In this document: positions 1 through 10,487 of the stretch, piece after piece | Layout of the letters: each line of letters opens with the position of its first letter | How positions within the stretch are numbered: position 1 is the first letter of the stretch | Assembly (NCBI GenBank): GCA_015832175.1 | Contig: WJXW01000009.1 | Coordinates: forward strand, 1,488,001-1,552,000 | DNA: 64,000 nucleotides | DNA from: Paraphaeosphaeria minitans | Lineage: Eukaryota; Ascomycota; Dothideomycetes; Pleosporales; Didymosphaeriaceae | Direction: 5' to 3' | The notes under the pieces: generated by a model | The model's database searches: none | What the model was told of the DNA's origin: nothing | Seen by the model: only the letters and a program-made list of their open reading frames with translations | Program-made: the position numbers and the translations under genes

Positions 1-1178
1 CGCGTACGTGTAAAGGAGTTCTCTTTTGCACCTGCACCTGCACGCCACAATAACAGTTATGTGATAACGGGCTTGTGGTTTAGTAGTATAATTTTCCCAT
101 AGCATGTGCGTACTCCACAGTACTGCGAAAATCCCATCCACATCAACAAGAAATGGTCGTAGTTGTGTCTATTTGCCCTCGTGTCTAGCCCCTGCTTTTC
201 CCGCAAGTCCAATACATTGCCAGGGAAAAATGCTTGCCTTTGGCTTTTCATTCTCCGGCTTACCTAAATGACTGAAAAGCACAAAAATACATGCTCTCGC
301 GTGAACGTAGACACTGCCGGTACAGTATCGCCATCCAAGTCTAGAACGCATGCTAGCTTAAGTGACCGCAGGATAAGAAAGCTTACCTACTACTGGTTTA
401 CATCAACACGGGGAGGTTGACCATCCGCGACACAGAATCTCGGACCGCGCATTCCTGTGTCGGCTAAAGTAGGCCTGCACGATTTTGACTAGGTATTCAC
501 AAACAATGTGTAAGTACATGTATTTCCGCTTTGAGTATCTTGATACCTACCCCGCACTGCGACCGCGCGAAAAAGATCAGACATCCCACAATACGCTTTC
601 GGTGCTTTCCACAAAGCCATCGGCTTGGCAGACGTCCGCAATTCAAGCAAGGATGCAGCTTGACAAGAACCGTGTTTCAAACCTTGCATCTATGCGGAGA
701 CTGGCTTGGCGGTATGGGGACAGCACGTGGTGTGTGGGCCACCGCTCAGGCACACGCGTAACGATGGCATGGCAGCGACACAAGATGACGCAAGTGACAA
801 GTTGGTGACAGTCAGTCTGTATAGCGAGCGAGTTCTTGGTTCCATAGATCAATGCGGACGCCGCGCACAGTAGTAATGTTCATGTAACGAGCGTCAGGAG
901 ACCGGGGGTATTCTGATAGCCAAAAGCCAAAAGCCAAAGGACGCGAGCTATGCTACACAGAGGACCACCAAGGAAGGTATGTTATTTCAATCATCAATAT
1001 GTAAAAAAGGAAATGAAAACAGGACAGAGGCTGTGCTGCTCTATAACCTGTTGGTTGTTGCGGACGGTGACCCGCGGAATGCTTCCTGCACCATCATCTC
1101 CAGGCAACTCAAGAATTAGACATACAACGCCAAAATAACCCTCGTTAGATCCTTCACTGCAAGGACTCAAACTACTCG
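1..1178. other. Intergenic, no gene recognised
   Basis: Both strands contain only short open frames with no recognisable motif. The right end is probably the 3' flank of the S/T-rich membrane protein gene. I see no tRNA, transposon ends or long repeat here. Confidence 0.5.
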
Positions 1179-3155
1179 CTACGGTTTTCGCTTGATGCTG
1201 GCATCCCGAAGGGCAGTGCTACCCGGTGCGTACGGGCCATCGTTGACATTGATCCAGTTGGGCACGGTACTACTCCTCTTGCGAGAGTTGTGTCTCGTGA
1301 CGCTACCTCTCACCATGCGGCCACCTACTTTACCAAAGCTGAGCACCTCGGGCCGGTCCAGATCGAATGGATCTGACTGCCGTACTCCTCTGCCGAACAC
1401 GTTCGTCGCCGGCCTTGAAGGCCCAGGTTCGCCGAAGAAGAACGAGTCCTGGGACATACGAGATACTGTGCTCGAGGTTGTATCGAACTGAGGAAGCGGT
1501 GCGTATGTTCTGGCCGGTTTTGACGGAGTGGGCGGCAGTGGGCGGGTCGGGGGGAGCGGTGGCGGGTCTGAAGGGTCAAAGAAGGGGTTCGACTGACGGT
1601 CGGTATGAAACGACGAGGCATGGTGTGTTACTGGGTTCGAGTGTAGCGCAGTCTGAAAGCTTGTCGTTCGTTTGTGTTGCTGGGCAGTCTCGCGAAGCCA
1701 CTCCGGCGTACCGCTACCGTTCTGGGCATCTATCTCATCAAGAATGGTGGCGAAAGGATCGCGTGGGTTCCTTTCCAAACTTGCAGCAAGTTTCTGTGCA
1801 AGAGGACCATCTTGTTGAGGTTGGGGAGGTACAGGATCGTGATTCAGCAGTTGGAGACTCTTGGGTGGGTCCAGCGGATCCGCGAATGGGTTTACGCCAA
1901 CATTGCTGTTGCGAAGAACTGGATCGTCAACGATGTTCGGGAAAGGAGAATTTTGGCCAACAACGAGACTGTCTTGCTTCTTCTGGAGCAGCGTTCGGGA
2001 CCTCTTTAGAGTAGGCATCCGACCGAACCCACCAAATCCACGAAGCTGCTGTCGCAACGTCGAGGGGGGCTCGCTGATTGACTGACTCCGTCGGGTCGTT
2101 CCAACTGAATATACTGAGCTGGCGTTCCGGGTGTGTTTGCGGTATGGGTTGGATGCAGGTCCAGACTTAGCACCTTTCAATCTCGCAACGAAGACTCCTA
2201 GTCCTGCTGGTATGCCCTTTACCTTCTCAGGTATTGCGCGTAGCCTGGCAGATAACCCCCCTCCTTCTCTTCCACTTTTCTCACTCAGGCGGTGTTTCCA
2301 TCTCTCAAAGGTACCCCTCCTTCTTCTTCTTCTTCTTCTTCTTCTTCTTCTCAAGCATAAGAACAGCAGCGCACTGACGAGAGCAAGACCTAAGAAGCCG
2401 CCCAATACGCCACCTACAATAGGAGCCACATTCGTTGAGCCATTCAACGGAAGTGTCAAGCTGCCGCCTCCATCCGTCGTCCCAGTATCAGGCGCTATAA
2501 CACCTGCGGATCCACTTGTTGGAATGCCCGTATCAGTGGGTTGCGATAGTACGGGCTGGGTGTCGGGTGAAGGGTCTTTGGGAAGTACCGATTGTACGGG
2601 TGCAGAGGATGAAGCCACTGGTACGGGAACGTCAGACAGTGTAGAGGACGCAACAGGCACATCCACTAATATCGAGCTTGTCGTTGATACAGGCACAGGA
2701 TTTGTGTCAGAGCTTCCTGGTGCTGGAGTGGCTGCTGGTGTTGGTGTAGAGTCGACAGCAGTCTCAACCGACTGTGTCTCAACGACATCAGGCACAGGTG
2801 CTGGGACTGCAGCTGCGGGGGCCAGTGGCGAGCTGTTCGCGAGAAGCGAAGATTGCGCTACTACAGAGGAGACTGCACTACTCGTACCTATCGCCGTGGA
2901 CACTGCTTCGGCTGATGTGACCTGCTCCGTTGTTTCTGTGGAGGTAGACGACGCTGGAGGTGGAGGTGGAGGTGGAGGTGGAGGCGCTTCGGCTATCGAG
3001 CTGCTCTGTATCGATTGCACATCCTGAGTGCTCGTCGAAGTCGATTCAATGATAAAAGTAGTAGTCGAGGTGACGGTCGATGTGGCTGTTCGAGCTCGCG
3101 AGCGCGTACATCGCCGCCCGCTCACCGTCGTTATAGTTTCTGATGGAGTGGCCAT
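1179..3155 (-). CDS. S/T-rich single-pass membrane protein (sensor-like architecture)
   Basis: An intron-free frame of 658 residues, starting at the ATG at 3155 (MATPSETITT). The frame is open for 36 more codons upstream (to 3263), but that extension is Cys/Arg-rich and unlike the rest. Order of parts: about 240 residues rich in Ser, Thr, Val and Pro with a run of ten prolines; one hydrophobic segment (APIVGGVLGGFLGLALVSAL) near residues 245-270; a run of about twelve arginines; then a long basic, Ser/Pro-rich tail with PPPLPPTRPLPPTP, a possible SH3-binding stretch. This resembles Wsc/Mid2-type cell-wall sensors and related fungal membrane proteins in layout, but there is no WSC domain and no clear signal peptide, so topology is inferred from the positive-inside rule. 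The poly-Arg and poly-Pro tracts are written by AGA and CCWCCW microsatellites and may vary in length between strains. Confidence 0.75.
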   Translation of the reverse strand: MATPSETITTVSGRRCTRSRARTATSTVTSTTTFIIESTSTSTQDVQSIQSSSIAEAPPPPPPPPPPASSTSTETTEQVTSAEAVSTAIGTSSAVSSVVAQSSLLANSSPLAPAAAVPAPVPDVVETQSVETAVDSTPTPAATPAPGSSDTNPVPVSTTSSILVDVPVASSTLSDVPVPVASSSAPVQSVLPKDPSPDTQPVLSQPTDTGIPTSGSAGVIAPDTGTTDGGGSLTLPLNGSTNVAPIVGGVLGGFLGLALVSALLFLCLRRRRRRRRRRRRGTFERWKHRLSEKSGREGGGLSARLRAIPEKVKGIPAGLGVFVARLKGAKSGPASNPYRKHTRNASSVYSVGTTRRSQSISEPPSTLRQQLRGFGGFGRMPTLKRSRTLLQKKQDSLVVGQNSPFPNIVDDPVLRNSNVGVNPFADPLDPPKSLQLLNHDPVPPQPQQDGPLAQKLAASLERNPRDPFATILDEIDAQNGSGTPEWLRETAQQHKRTTSFQTALHSNPVTHHASSFHTDRQSNPFFDPSDPPPLPPTRPLPPTPSKPARTYAPLPQFDTTSSTVSRMSQDSFFFGEPGPSRPATNVFGRGVRQSDPFDLDRPEVLSFGKVGGRMVRGSVTRHNSRKRSSTVPNWINVNDGPYAPGSTALRDASIKRKP

Positions 3156-4018
3156 GCAGAAGATGCACTCATAGAAACAGAAGCGCCGCTGGCGCTTCGG
3201 GCATGTTAAACGTGTAAACGTGGGGAATTGTGGTTTCTGCGTGTTGATAGGGAACAGAGACACAGAGACAGATGCCAGTAGTGGTCAGGAGAGGGATCGG
3301 TATGGTTGGCAACCGCTGGTATGAGTTGGAGCGCTTGGGATGCTCTGAAGCTGCTCCCGTTTCAAGTGCCGCTTTGGGTCGTGATTCTCACACATTTGAA
3401 GCGCAGGAGGCATCGACAGTCAAGAGACAGCGGCACAGCCGTCTCAGCAGGTCAGGCACAAGAGGGCGGGGGCGTATGCCAGCAGGCATTGCGCTGATCG
3501 GGCGACGCGGACGCGAGCAGGTCGTAGGTAGGTAGGTAATGGTGTTGAGGATGTGCGAAGGATCTGAGGCCGACGCTGAGGCACGTGATCTTGTCGCGTT
3601 TCACCGTCAACGATCTAAAACCTTGGGCATGGTTCTGCAAAGTATCGTATGGCCAGAAGTGGCTCTGCAATTGCCCTTGAAAGATGCCATATGGCGAGAC
3701 CCTTTCCAACCATTTATCGCGGCCTCCTGGGTTTACAGTAAACGCGCGCAAACTCGTACCCGCTGCTTCGTACAAATATAGGCTAACTATGCGTCCGAAT
3801 GGAACATGGTATTCTGCGCAATGACGCGAGGTGGCTTCTTCGAGGAAGCTGAAGCAAATACTGTCTCCACAGCGGAGACGCTCGAGCGGCGGCCACGATT
3901 GATGGGGAACAGAAGCGAACGCCCATGCCGTGCCGAATGTTCGTTTCCTACCGTACACCTTTGTTCCCACCGCCAGCCAATTGCTGGACAATTGCTTCTT
4001 GCCCGCGAGCCCACCGCC
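3156..4018. other. Intergenic between divergent genes
   Basis: This probably holds the promoters of the membrane protein (-) and the unrecognised gene (+). No open frame here looks like a real protein. A short TAGG run lies near 3525-3538. Confidence 0.4.
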
Positions 4019-6165
4019 ATGTTTCAATTCAGCGGTACGTTGCTTCTCCTCAACTGTCCTCGGCGCTTGCTATGCGCCGCGGCATCCACGTCCCCACCAC
4101 CTGCGGAACCACGACCTAGCATGGTTAGCTGCCAGCCTCTTGTACCCGTCTTCCCAAGCCCTCCACTGCGTCCCTCCAGCACTCGGCTTCGCTTGGTCAC
4201 GGTGTTTCGTGCGATGGGTTGACAAAACATGTTTCGCCTTGTGCGCTACCTACGTGAGGCACGTGCAAGTACCGTAGCATCGCTGATTGTGATTCACCCC
4301 TCTAGGCGGCCTTCTCGCAGGTCAACACGACAACGAGAAAGAAAGATTGCCACCAGCACGGCCGATAGCTGTGACTTTCCCGTCTTTGAATCCACCTGAA
4401 CCGTCGCTTTCGGCACCACCCCAATCCTGGATCAGTGACTTGGGTCCTGGTGTTGCTGCCCACTTCCTCGGATTAAAAAAGCCAGCTGATGTCAACGTGC
4501 ACACCTTGGCCACCCTGAACATATCGTTTCAACCAGAGTGCGATTTCGAAACGCTCTTGGAATCTATATCGAACGACGCACAGTCATATCTTCCATCCAG
4601 GTCCTGGTTTGAGGCACCTGATCAAAACACCGCGAAACCAACCGAACCCGCCACCAAACTCCTTTGCAACGGCAGGAAAGTTCCAGATCACAATGAGTTC
4701 TATACCCGCGCAAAGGAGATCGCTTATAGCAATCAGGATGCATTTGCTAACCTCACGCGAAAGCCAATAGGAGAGAAAGTACCACTACGTCTAGCACACT
4801 TTCGAAAGTTCTGGGAAGGCCTTGATAACATGGCCTACTACTGGGACAACTCTCTTGATGAATACTTTCCTCCAAAAGTGACAGAGAATAATGGCAAAAA
4901 TGGCGAATTGGATGTTTCGGACCGAATGGAGGATGCGAATGGCTCGAGCTTGCCTTCCTCGGTGTCCCCGATTAAAGAAGAATCCCGGAAGAAGGTGAAA
5001 ACAGAACCGGCTACGAATGAAACAGCAATTATGTCTTCTGGTCCAGCAGCCTCGAGCAATCCTGCGTCACCTAATAGCTCTACTATGTCAGCAGATAGAG
5101 CAACGCCAGCCAATGCAGTCCCACCAAAAGCTCCCTGGGAGGTGAACGCAGTAGCTATACCTGAGAGGCCTGCTGATCTAAGCAAAGGGTCTTATAAGGG
5201 CTACCGTATCGGTAATGGCGCGGAGATGCCCGACCCGTACCGACTCGAGACTGTACGCGCTTTCATGGAGCCTATTACCTGGGCATTTGGGGTTACGTTG
5301 GTGCCACACCGCCGTCCTCCAGTGCTTTTGCTGGAGCATGTGCGTTTTCCTGTTCGCGTGAGTACAGTCGCATGGCGTGGCCCTCAGGATAGAGTCCGTG
5401 CACGTCAAGGATGGATGGAGGGTCCCGTCCTTGGTGTGCAATGTAGAGCAGAAACCGGTTTCGGTTCAAGCGGGGACTTGCAAGCAGATTCCGTCTTGGA
5501 CACTGTTCGCGAGCTAGGTGGTCTACTTTTGCTCGCTCAGGAAAGGGCAAGGGAGGGGAAGACCGAGAAAAGGAGCGGTGAAGGTAAGTGGTGGACGATG
5601 ACGCATCGATGGGGAGGGGGCCCAGGTGGGGAAGTGGTCGAGGGCACGGGTGCCAGTAACGGGCCAGCTCCAGACCAAGTGGCTAAGGTAGACCAAAGCA
5701 GGCCTGGAAGGTCCCGCGACGGATCCAAGATTCGGCGGAAACCGACACCAGCGGGAATCTGGAAGACCTTAAAACCTGGGAACCCGCTCTGGGATCCAAA
5801 GGTGGTCTATGAAGCAATCGGCAAAGATCGCAAAAGCACTTGGGATGATGTAGGTCCTTGTGAAGGAGAGATTGCTGATGAAATTGCTTACCACTCCTTA
5901 GGTCTTTTTGGTGTCGTCATTGAACCATCATATTAGTGTCCTGAAGCTACGGGTACATCCAGATTACCTCCGATTCTTGGCCGACGGCACTCTCCCGCAG
6001 GACCCAGCTGATCCGGCCTGGTCTTCACCGAAGCTGCAGAGGACTCGATGGTTTGACTTGTTCGACATCGATGACCGCACGGAAGCCATGCGAGGCATTT
6101 GGGGCATCATGAACTACCTCATGCGAGCCCAAGAAGAGCAAGATGTACCTATGGCGGATACCTGA
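4019..6165 (+). CDS. Conserved-looking fungal protein of unknown function, 602 aa
   Basis: Proposed exons 4019-4034, 4321-5849 and 5902-6165. The main frame has no ATG for its first 160 or so codons, so a first exon is needed. The ATG at 4019 sits in a strong context (CCACCGCC before ATG), codes for MFQFS and is followed by a GTACGT donor. Joining it to the CGCAG acceptor at 4320 keeps the frame (286-base intron). The second intron (52 bases, GTAGGT to CTTAG) replaces an early stop at 5936 with a continuous C-terminus containing VHPDYLRFLADGTLP. I recognise no domain. Visible features are a proline-rich N-terminus, an acidic/Lys-rich middle (about residues 215-270), a Gly/Arg/Trp-rich stretch and a hydrophilic C-terminus. 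No signal peptide or membrane segment is evident, so it is probably intracellular. Function unknown; the exon 1 choice is the least certain part. Confidence 0.6.
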
Positions 6166-8080
6166 ATATGTTCGATCTGTTTGGATGTGCCGAGCGAAGG
6201 TATGAAGGGCAGGAAATTATTCTCGTACTCGATTCGCCACACCAAACGTATCTCTAGTTGATATAGCAAGGATCGAGATTAAGTTTCATCCTACATGCGA
6301 TCGACCTATCGGAAAATATATTCACGGTGTCCGAACATGCACATAGATGCGTGGCCACTCAAATCTACCCTCATCGTTCACCCCATAGTTGATTAGCGAC
6401 CGTACACCAGGTCTACTTAAAAAACTCAGATCGATATGCTCTCCCAATGACTAACTCGCGGAACGGCACGGCACGGCACGGTCGTCGTTGTACGACTGGG
6501 CCGGCGTCACACTAAAGGGATACATCGATCTGCTAACTCTTGCAAGTCCTCTGGGAATATAAACTAGGCAGATAAATCTGTTGCCGCGTGATCCTCGATC
6601 GACTGACAATTAACAAGATTCCACTGCTCAACAAATAGAGCTACCCGCCAGATGCATCATAAACTGATCAAGACGAACTCCGAAGGCTGCCAGTATCTTA
6701 TCATTGCTCCGCTCTACGCACACTCTTTCATCACACGGCAGCATGGTATGGTGCGCGACAAAGGTTCCAGACCCGAAAGCTAATTGGCACAGCCCACGTC
6801 TCACTTGTTCTACCAGCGCACATGTGCGCCACTTCACGGACGCAGGCTGCCGGGTTTGACTTTCCCATCAGCTGAGTCGACGAGATTCACATGCTCAACC
6901 ATACACAGCTTTCATCAACGCGCAACCGTGGCGTCAAATAGCGCGTGCTGGACAGGCGACGCGGCGGACGTAGTGTCACTGGTCTGTCAATCAATCAAAA
7001 AGGACCAGGGTATGAGATACAGGAGACGCGCACTAGCTTGAACTGCTCAGGCCTTGCTTCACGATCCTGAAGCATTTCGGTCGTCTCGACCCAAAGATAT
7101 GTCTAGCCCAGACAGGGTGACGGAGCATACCACGTTGCTCAGCACGAAGAGGCCAGATGTTGGGGCAGAATGCTGCCGAAGTCTTACAGTCACTGAAGTG
7201 CAACCCTGAGGATGGCGTCGAAACAAGATTCTGGTTCAAATCCATCACGATGCTAGATGACTCGAACTACGATGATCTCAGCTGTGTCTCGCACGACAGC
7301 CACTCTGCTTTGCGCCTTGGATGCCGAAGACCAAGGGCCGCGGGTGTGATTTTTCGCCCGGGACCGGGTTTGGGGGTTAGGCTACCTAAAGGTATGTGCC
7401 TTTTTACATCGAGTCCCGCTGATGCTACGTGGATAACGATAGTCATATCCGATAACGGACCATCCGTCTTAATATGCAACATAAAGCAACAGGAGACCCA
7501 CTTCACATTCACAAACCCCTAAGGGAGCGGCAGCATGCCCTACGGCGAAATGATGCCTACAGAGGCGATTGCCAAGGACGCAGTCTCTGATATTCCTCTA
7601 AAGACGCCTCTTCACGTTGGAGTAACCGTGGCTTCGAGGCTACGACGGAGGGAGGGGCGGTCAGGATTTTGACTTGGTCGCATCACAGCCTGACAGGTAG
7701 CCCTGGGCGGGCTTTTCATATCGTATAAAAAGCTTGCTATCGCGTAAATACAATCGCAAATTTCACGCCGTGCATCGTGAGTTTCTGTCACGGGAACACC
7801 TTTCTCTTTACAGTGCTCACATCCTACTTTTGTCTGTTCGTCCTCATTTCCGATACTCCTACGAATCGAGTACTACCCCATACCCCTCCAATCCTCATCG
7901 ATTCACCGATTCCGCAATATCACGTTGGTATAGCACAATTTCTTCGCCGAAAAGATATTCTTCACGGCAGGTGGGCTGTCAAGCATCTGACTGTTCACCT
8001 AAGAGGAAGGTACCAAACCAATCGCGCAGAACCAAGCATTTGCGTCAAGTTCTCTTCCTCTGATAACAGCATCTGCAACC
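6166..8080. other. Gene-poor stretch upstream of the cupin gene
   Basis: About 1.9 kb with only short, unconvincing frames; the longest, near 7157-7522, has no family motif. A GGCAC run lies near 6463-6480. The last 350 bases probably hold the cupin promoter and leader. Confidence 0.4.
7724..7730 (+). promoter_or_regulatory. TATA-box-like element
   Basis: TATAAAA about 350 bases upstream of the cupin start codon. It is a reasonable core promoter candidate only if the 5' leader is long or contains an intron; the match itself is all that supports it. Confidence 0.25.
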
Positions 8081-8837
8081 ATGTTTGGCCATCTCTTCGA
8101 AACGATCCTATTCTCCCTTCCACTGGCATACGCCATGGGAAAGCTTGACAAGACAGTGAATCAAGACCTCGTCTCACGTCTCAAGCTCGCAGCCACTGTC
8201 TACGATAAACATCAGATACTCACCAAGGACGAAGACTGGATCTACGACTTCAACTCCGCGCAGCCAACCGACTCCTTCAAACCAGGGAGCGTCAAGAACG
8301 CCAATGCAGCGACCTTTCCTGCCATGGCTGGCCATGGCATGACCGTTGCCCAACTCAATCTCGGCCCTTGCGCCATGTTGCCGGCCCACTATCATCCACG
8401 CGCAACGAACATGGTAATCGCCATCACGGGCAACACGACGACGTGGATGGTGAATGAGAATGGTGTTAGGACGGTGTCGACGACGCTGACGCCAGGGAAG
8501 ATGACCATCTTCCCTTTGGGCAGCATTCACTGCATGCAGAACAACGGTGCGATTCCTTCCCTAGATCCAAGCCTATGCCGATTGTCAAACCTAATCATCC
8601 TAACAAGGCTGCGATGATGCGTACCTAATCAGCGCGCTCAACTCTGAGGATACCGGTACACTGAACATCGCTGGGGGTCTGTGGAGTGTACGTGATGACA
8701 TGATACGCGCCGCCTTTGGCAATCCCGCCATGGACGTCCAAGCCACAGGCAAGAGTATCCCTGAGGTGGGCACGGGGTCTACCTACGGTAGTGACGAGTG
8801 TATGAAAAGGTGCGGTATAAGCAAGGGAAAGGCATGA
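8081..8837 (+). CDS. Secreted germin/spherulin-like cupin
   Basis: Exons 8081-8546 and 8608-8837 (61-base intron, GTGCGA to AACAAG), giving 231 residues. The N-terminus MFGHLFETILFSLPLAYA is a plausible signal peptide. Cupin motif 1 is seen as HYHPRATNMVIAITG and motif 2 as GKMTIFPLGSIHCMQN, which fits G-x5-P-x4-H-x3-N exactly. After the splice the frame continues NGCDDAYLISALNSEDTGT, as in Physarum spherulin 1-like fungal proteins. Such proteins are extracellular beta-barrels, often Mn-binding, with stress-related or oxalate oxidase-type roles; the activity of this one is not known. The usual Glu of motif 1 (RATE) is Asn here, so metal binding may be altered. The C-terminus is Cys/Lys-rich (ECMKRCG). 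The gene converges with the DUF167 gene downstream. Confidence 0.85.
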
Positions 8838-9109
8838 GTAGGTGTCCCATTGGTGTTGGTAGCGGCAGTGTTTAACTTGAACCTGATTTCGGTTCTTGGG
8901 CGTCATTTGTTTACTTCCGGTAGCAAGGTTGGTCCTGTGTAGGCGTTCCAATGAGATATGGACTCAAAACGAGAGATAGGTATGACAACAGACTGAGATT
9001 CTACTCCGTTTGCTTCTTGTCTGGTCGTATCTCTGGGCATGTGGCAGAAGTGGGATGCCAGTGGCGCCGCTTCACCAGCTTGATGGAAGCATGCTCGCGA
9101 TGGCGAACG

Positions 9110-9520
9110 CTAAGTGCCTGCGCGCTCATGCAACGTGGCTTTGATTTTCTCGACGTGCTCTTCTGGCGAACCGCTCATCTTGATGTTGCCAACCATCACG
9201 GTCTTTTCTCTGCTCTTCAAGCCTTTGATGATCTCTACGTCGGATTGCGGTACTTTGAGAGCCTCGTGTTTGTTAGGGATGTATTGCCTGCAAATCTCTT
9301 GACGTCTGCCTGCCTCCGCTATGATTGCCATGACTGCTCTATCTGCCTCTCCTTCCTTCGCGCGCGCTGCAACACACACTTCGACACCCAAATCGGATAT
9401 GCCCGAGACACCTTCTCTGTTTGCGCTGACGCCCGGTTTGACCCGGCAAAGTATCAGAATAGAGCCGGTAGATGTCTTTGATCCCTTGGTGGCGACGAAG
9501 CGGACAGCTAGGGACAACAT
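9110..9520 (-). CDS. DUF167 / YggU-family protein
   Basis: Single exon, 136 residues from the ATG at 9520 (MLSLAVRFVATKG). The open frame extends upstream to 9673, but that part is simply translation of a 53-base direct repeat, so I place the start after it. The body shows the DUF167 pattern: a short beta strand (ILILCRVKPG), then VCVAARAKEGEADRAVMAI, a Lys-rich middle and SREKTVMVGN before an acidic/basic C-terminal helix. Family members are small alpha/beta proteins (YggU, human C15orf40) of unclear biochemical role. The N-terminus contains RFVATKG and could be a mitochondrial presequence, but that is weak. Confidence 0.75.
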   Translation of the reverse strand: MLSLAVRFVATKGSKTSTGSILILCRVKPGVSANREGVSGISDLGVEVCVAARAKEGEADRAVMAIIAEAGRRQEICRQYIPNKHEALKVPQSDVEIIKGLKSREKTVMVGNIKMSGSPEEHVEKIKATLHERAGT

Positions 9521-9541
9521 GGGTAAGCGGTCCGGTAAACG

Positions 9542-9663
9542 GTGAAAGAGGAAGGTCAGCGGACGTGGCTGGGCGGCCTGAGTGGAGCGGAGATTGCTCG
9601 GCGGTGAGCAGTGAAAGAGGAAGGTCAGCGGACGTGGCTGGGCGGCCTGAGTGGAGCGGAGAT
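9542..9663. repeat. 53-base direct repeat, two copies
   Basis: Copies at 9542-9594 and 9611-9663 begin GTGAAAGAGGAAGGTCAGCG and end GAGCGGAGAT, and look identical over 53 bases, with a 16-base spacer. They lie just upstream of the DUF167 start codon, in its likely leader or promoter. Confidence 0.85.
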
Positions 9664-10011
9664 CTCTCGGCAATGAGCCGGCAGCACAGAGTTATCTGAT
9701 GGAACGCTCCATGGCGGAACTTTGGCCGAGGTTGTGCCGATCGCAGCCGCCGAGCACGAGCCACATGCGAGATGAGACTAGAGCTGGGGGATCTCGAGCA
9801 ATCTGCTCGTACAGAAGAGCAACCGATGTGCATATCTACAAGTGTCTACCTGGATAGTTGGTGGAAGTCCCTATACGAGTAAATTCTCCATTTCTTCACT
9901 CTCTATTCTTCATGCATAAACCTCCGACTGCGGCCACAGCCATGCGGCCAACCTCGGTTCAGCCGCATGGAGGCGATACCTAGCGGGGCCCTCAGATAAA
10001 CCGCCGTCTAC

Positions 10012-10061
10012 ACCTGTACTTAGGGGAAATTCCGACCTCACGACTTCCCCTAAGTACAGGT
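10012..10061. repeat. Perfect 17-base inverted repeat (hairpin)
   Basis: Arm 1 is 10012-10028 (ACCTGTACTTAGGGGAA) and arm 2 is 10045-10061, its exact reverse complement, around a 16-base loop. It could be a solo end of a small inverted-repeat element or a structured regulatory site. No target-site duplication was evident. Confidence 0.8.
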
Positions 10062-10174
10062 CTTCGCGACGAGAGGAGATTTCAGAGGATACACTTACCT
10101 AAGAGATGGCGCAGCCCACAGCGATAAAAGGCGCGTGGCGCGCCCTTTCGCACCCGTCTGTCACATGCGCCATC

Positions 10175-10190
10175 TTTCTCTCTCTCTCTC

Positions 10191-10221
<31 letters not shown>

Positions 10222-10222
10222 T
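10175..10222. repeat. CT/GA microsatellite
   Basis: About 45 bases of nearly pure CT with one TCGCTC break, about 265 bases upstream of the arginase start. GA/CT tracts of this kind are common in fungal promoters; any regulatory role is inferred. Confidence 0.85.
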
Positions 10223-10487
10223 CCAATTCGATCCGCGAGCCGTTCGGTGCACATCGCCAAAAAGGGTGTGATTACAAAATATACGTTGCCTGATTGCGCA
10301 TATACATACATAGGCGGGAACGAAGTATACACAGTCCGGAGTAGGTGCATACCTTGTTTTCCATGCCGGTGTAGCAAATGGAATAGTCCATCTGCTGCTT
10401 CCTTTGTTCCAAATGCAATCGCACAGTTTCTCGACTTGATAATCAACACACAGCGCTAACACGCACGTGAAGCTCTCATACACCAAC

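Larger units (their letters stand above)
9664..10487. other. Intergenic with hairpins and a CT tract, arginase promoter side
   Basis: No gene is seen. The stretch holds a short inverted repeat (9940-9948 with 9962-9970, GCGGC-containing arms), a longer perfect hairpin and a CT microsatellite, each noted separately or here. Confidence 0.4.

Noticed and set aside
9521..9673. N-terminal extension of the DUF167 protein
   Set aside because: The extra residues are only the 53-base direct repeat translated twice; the conserved domain starts after the ATG at 9520.
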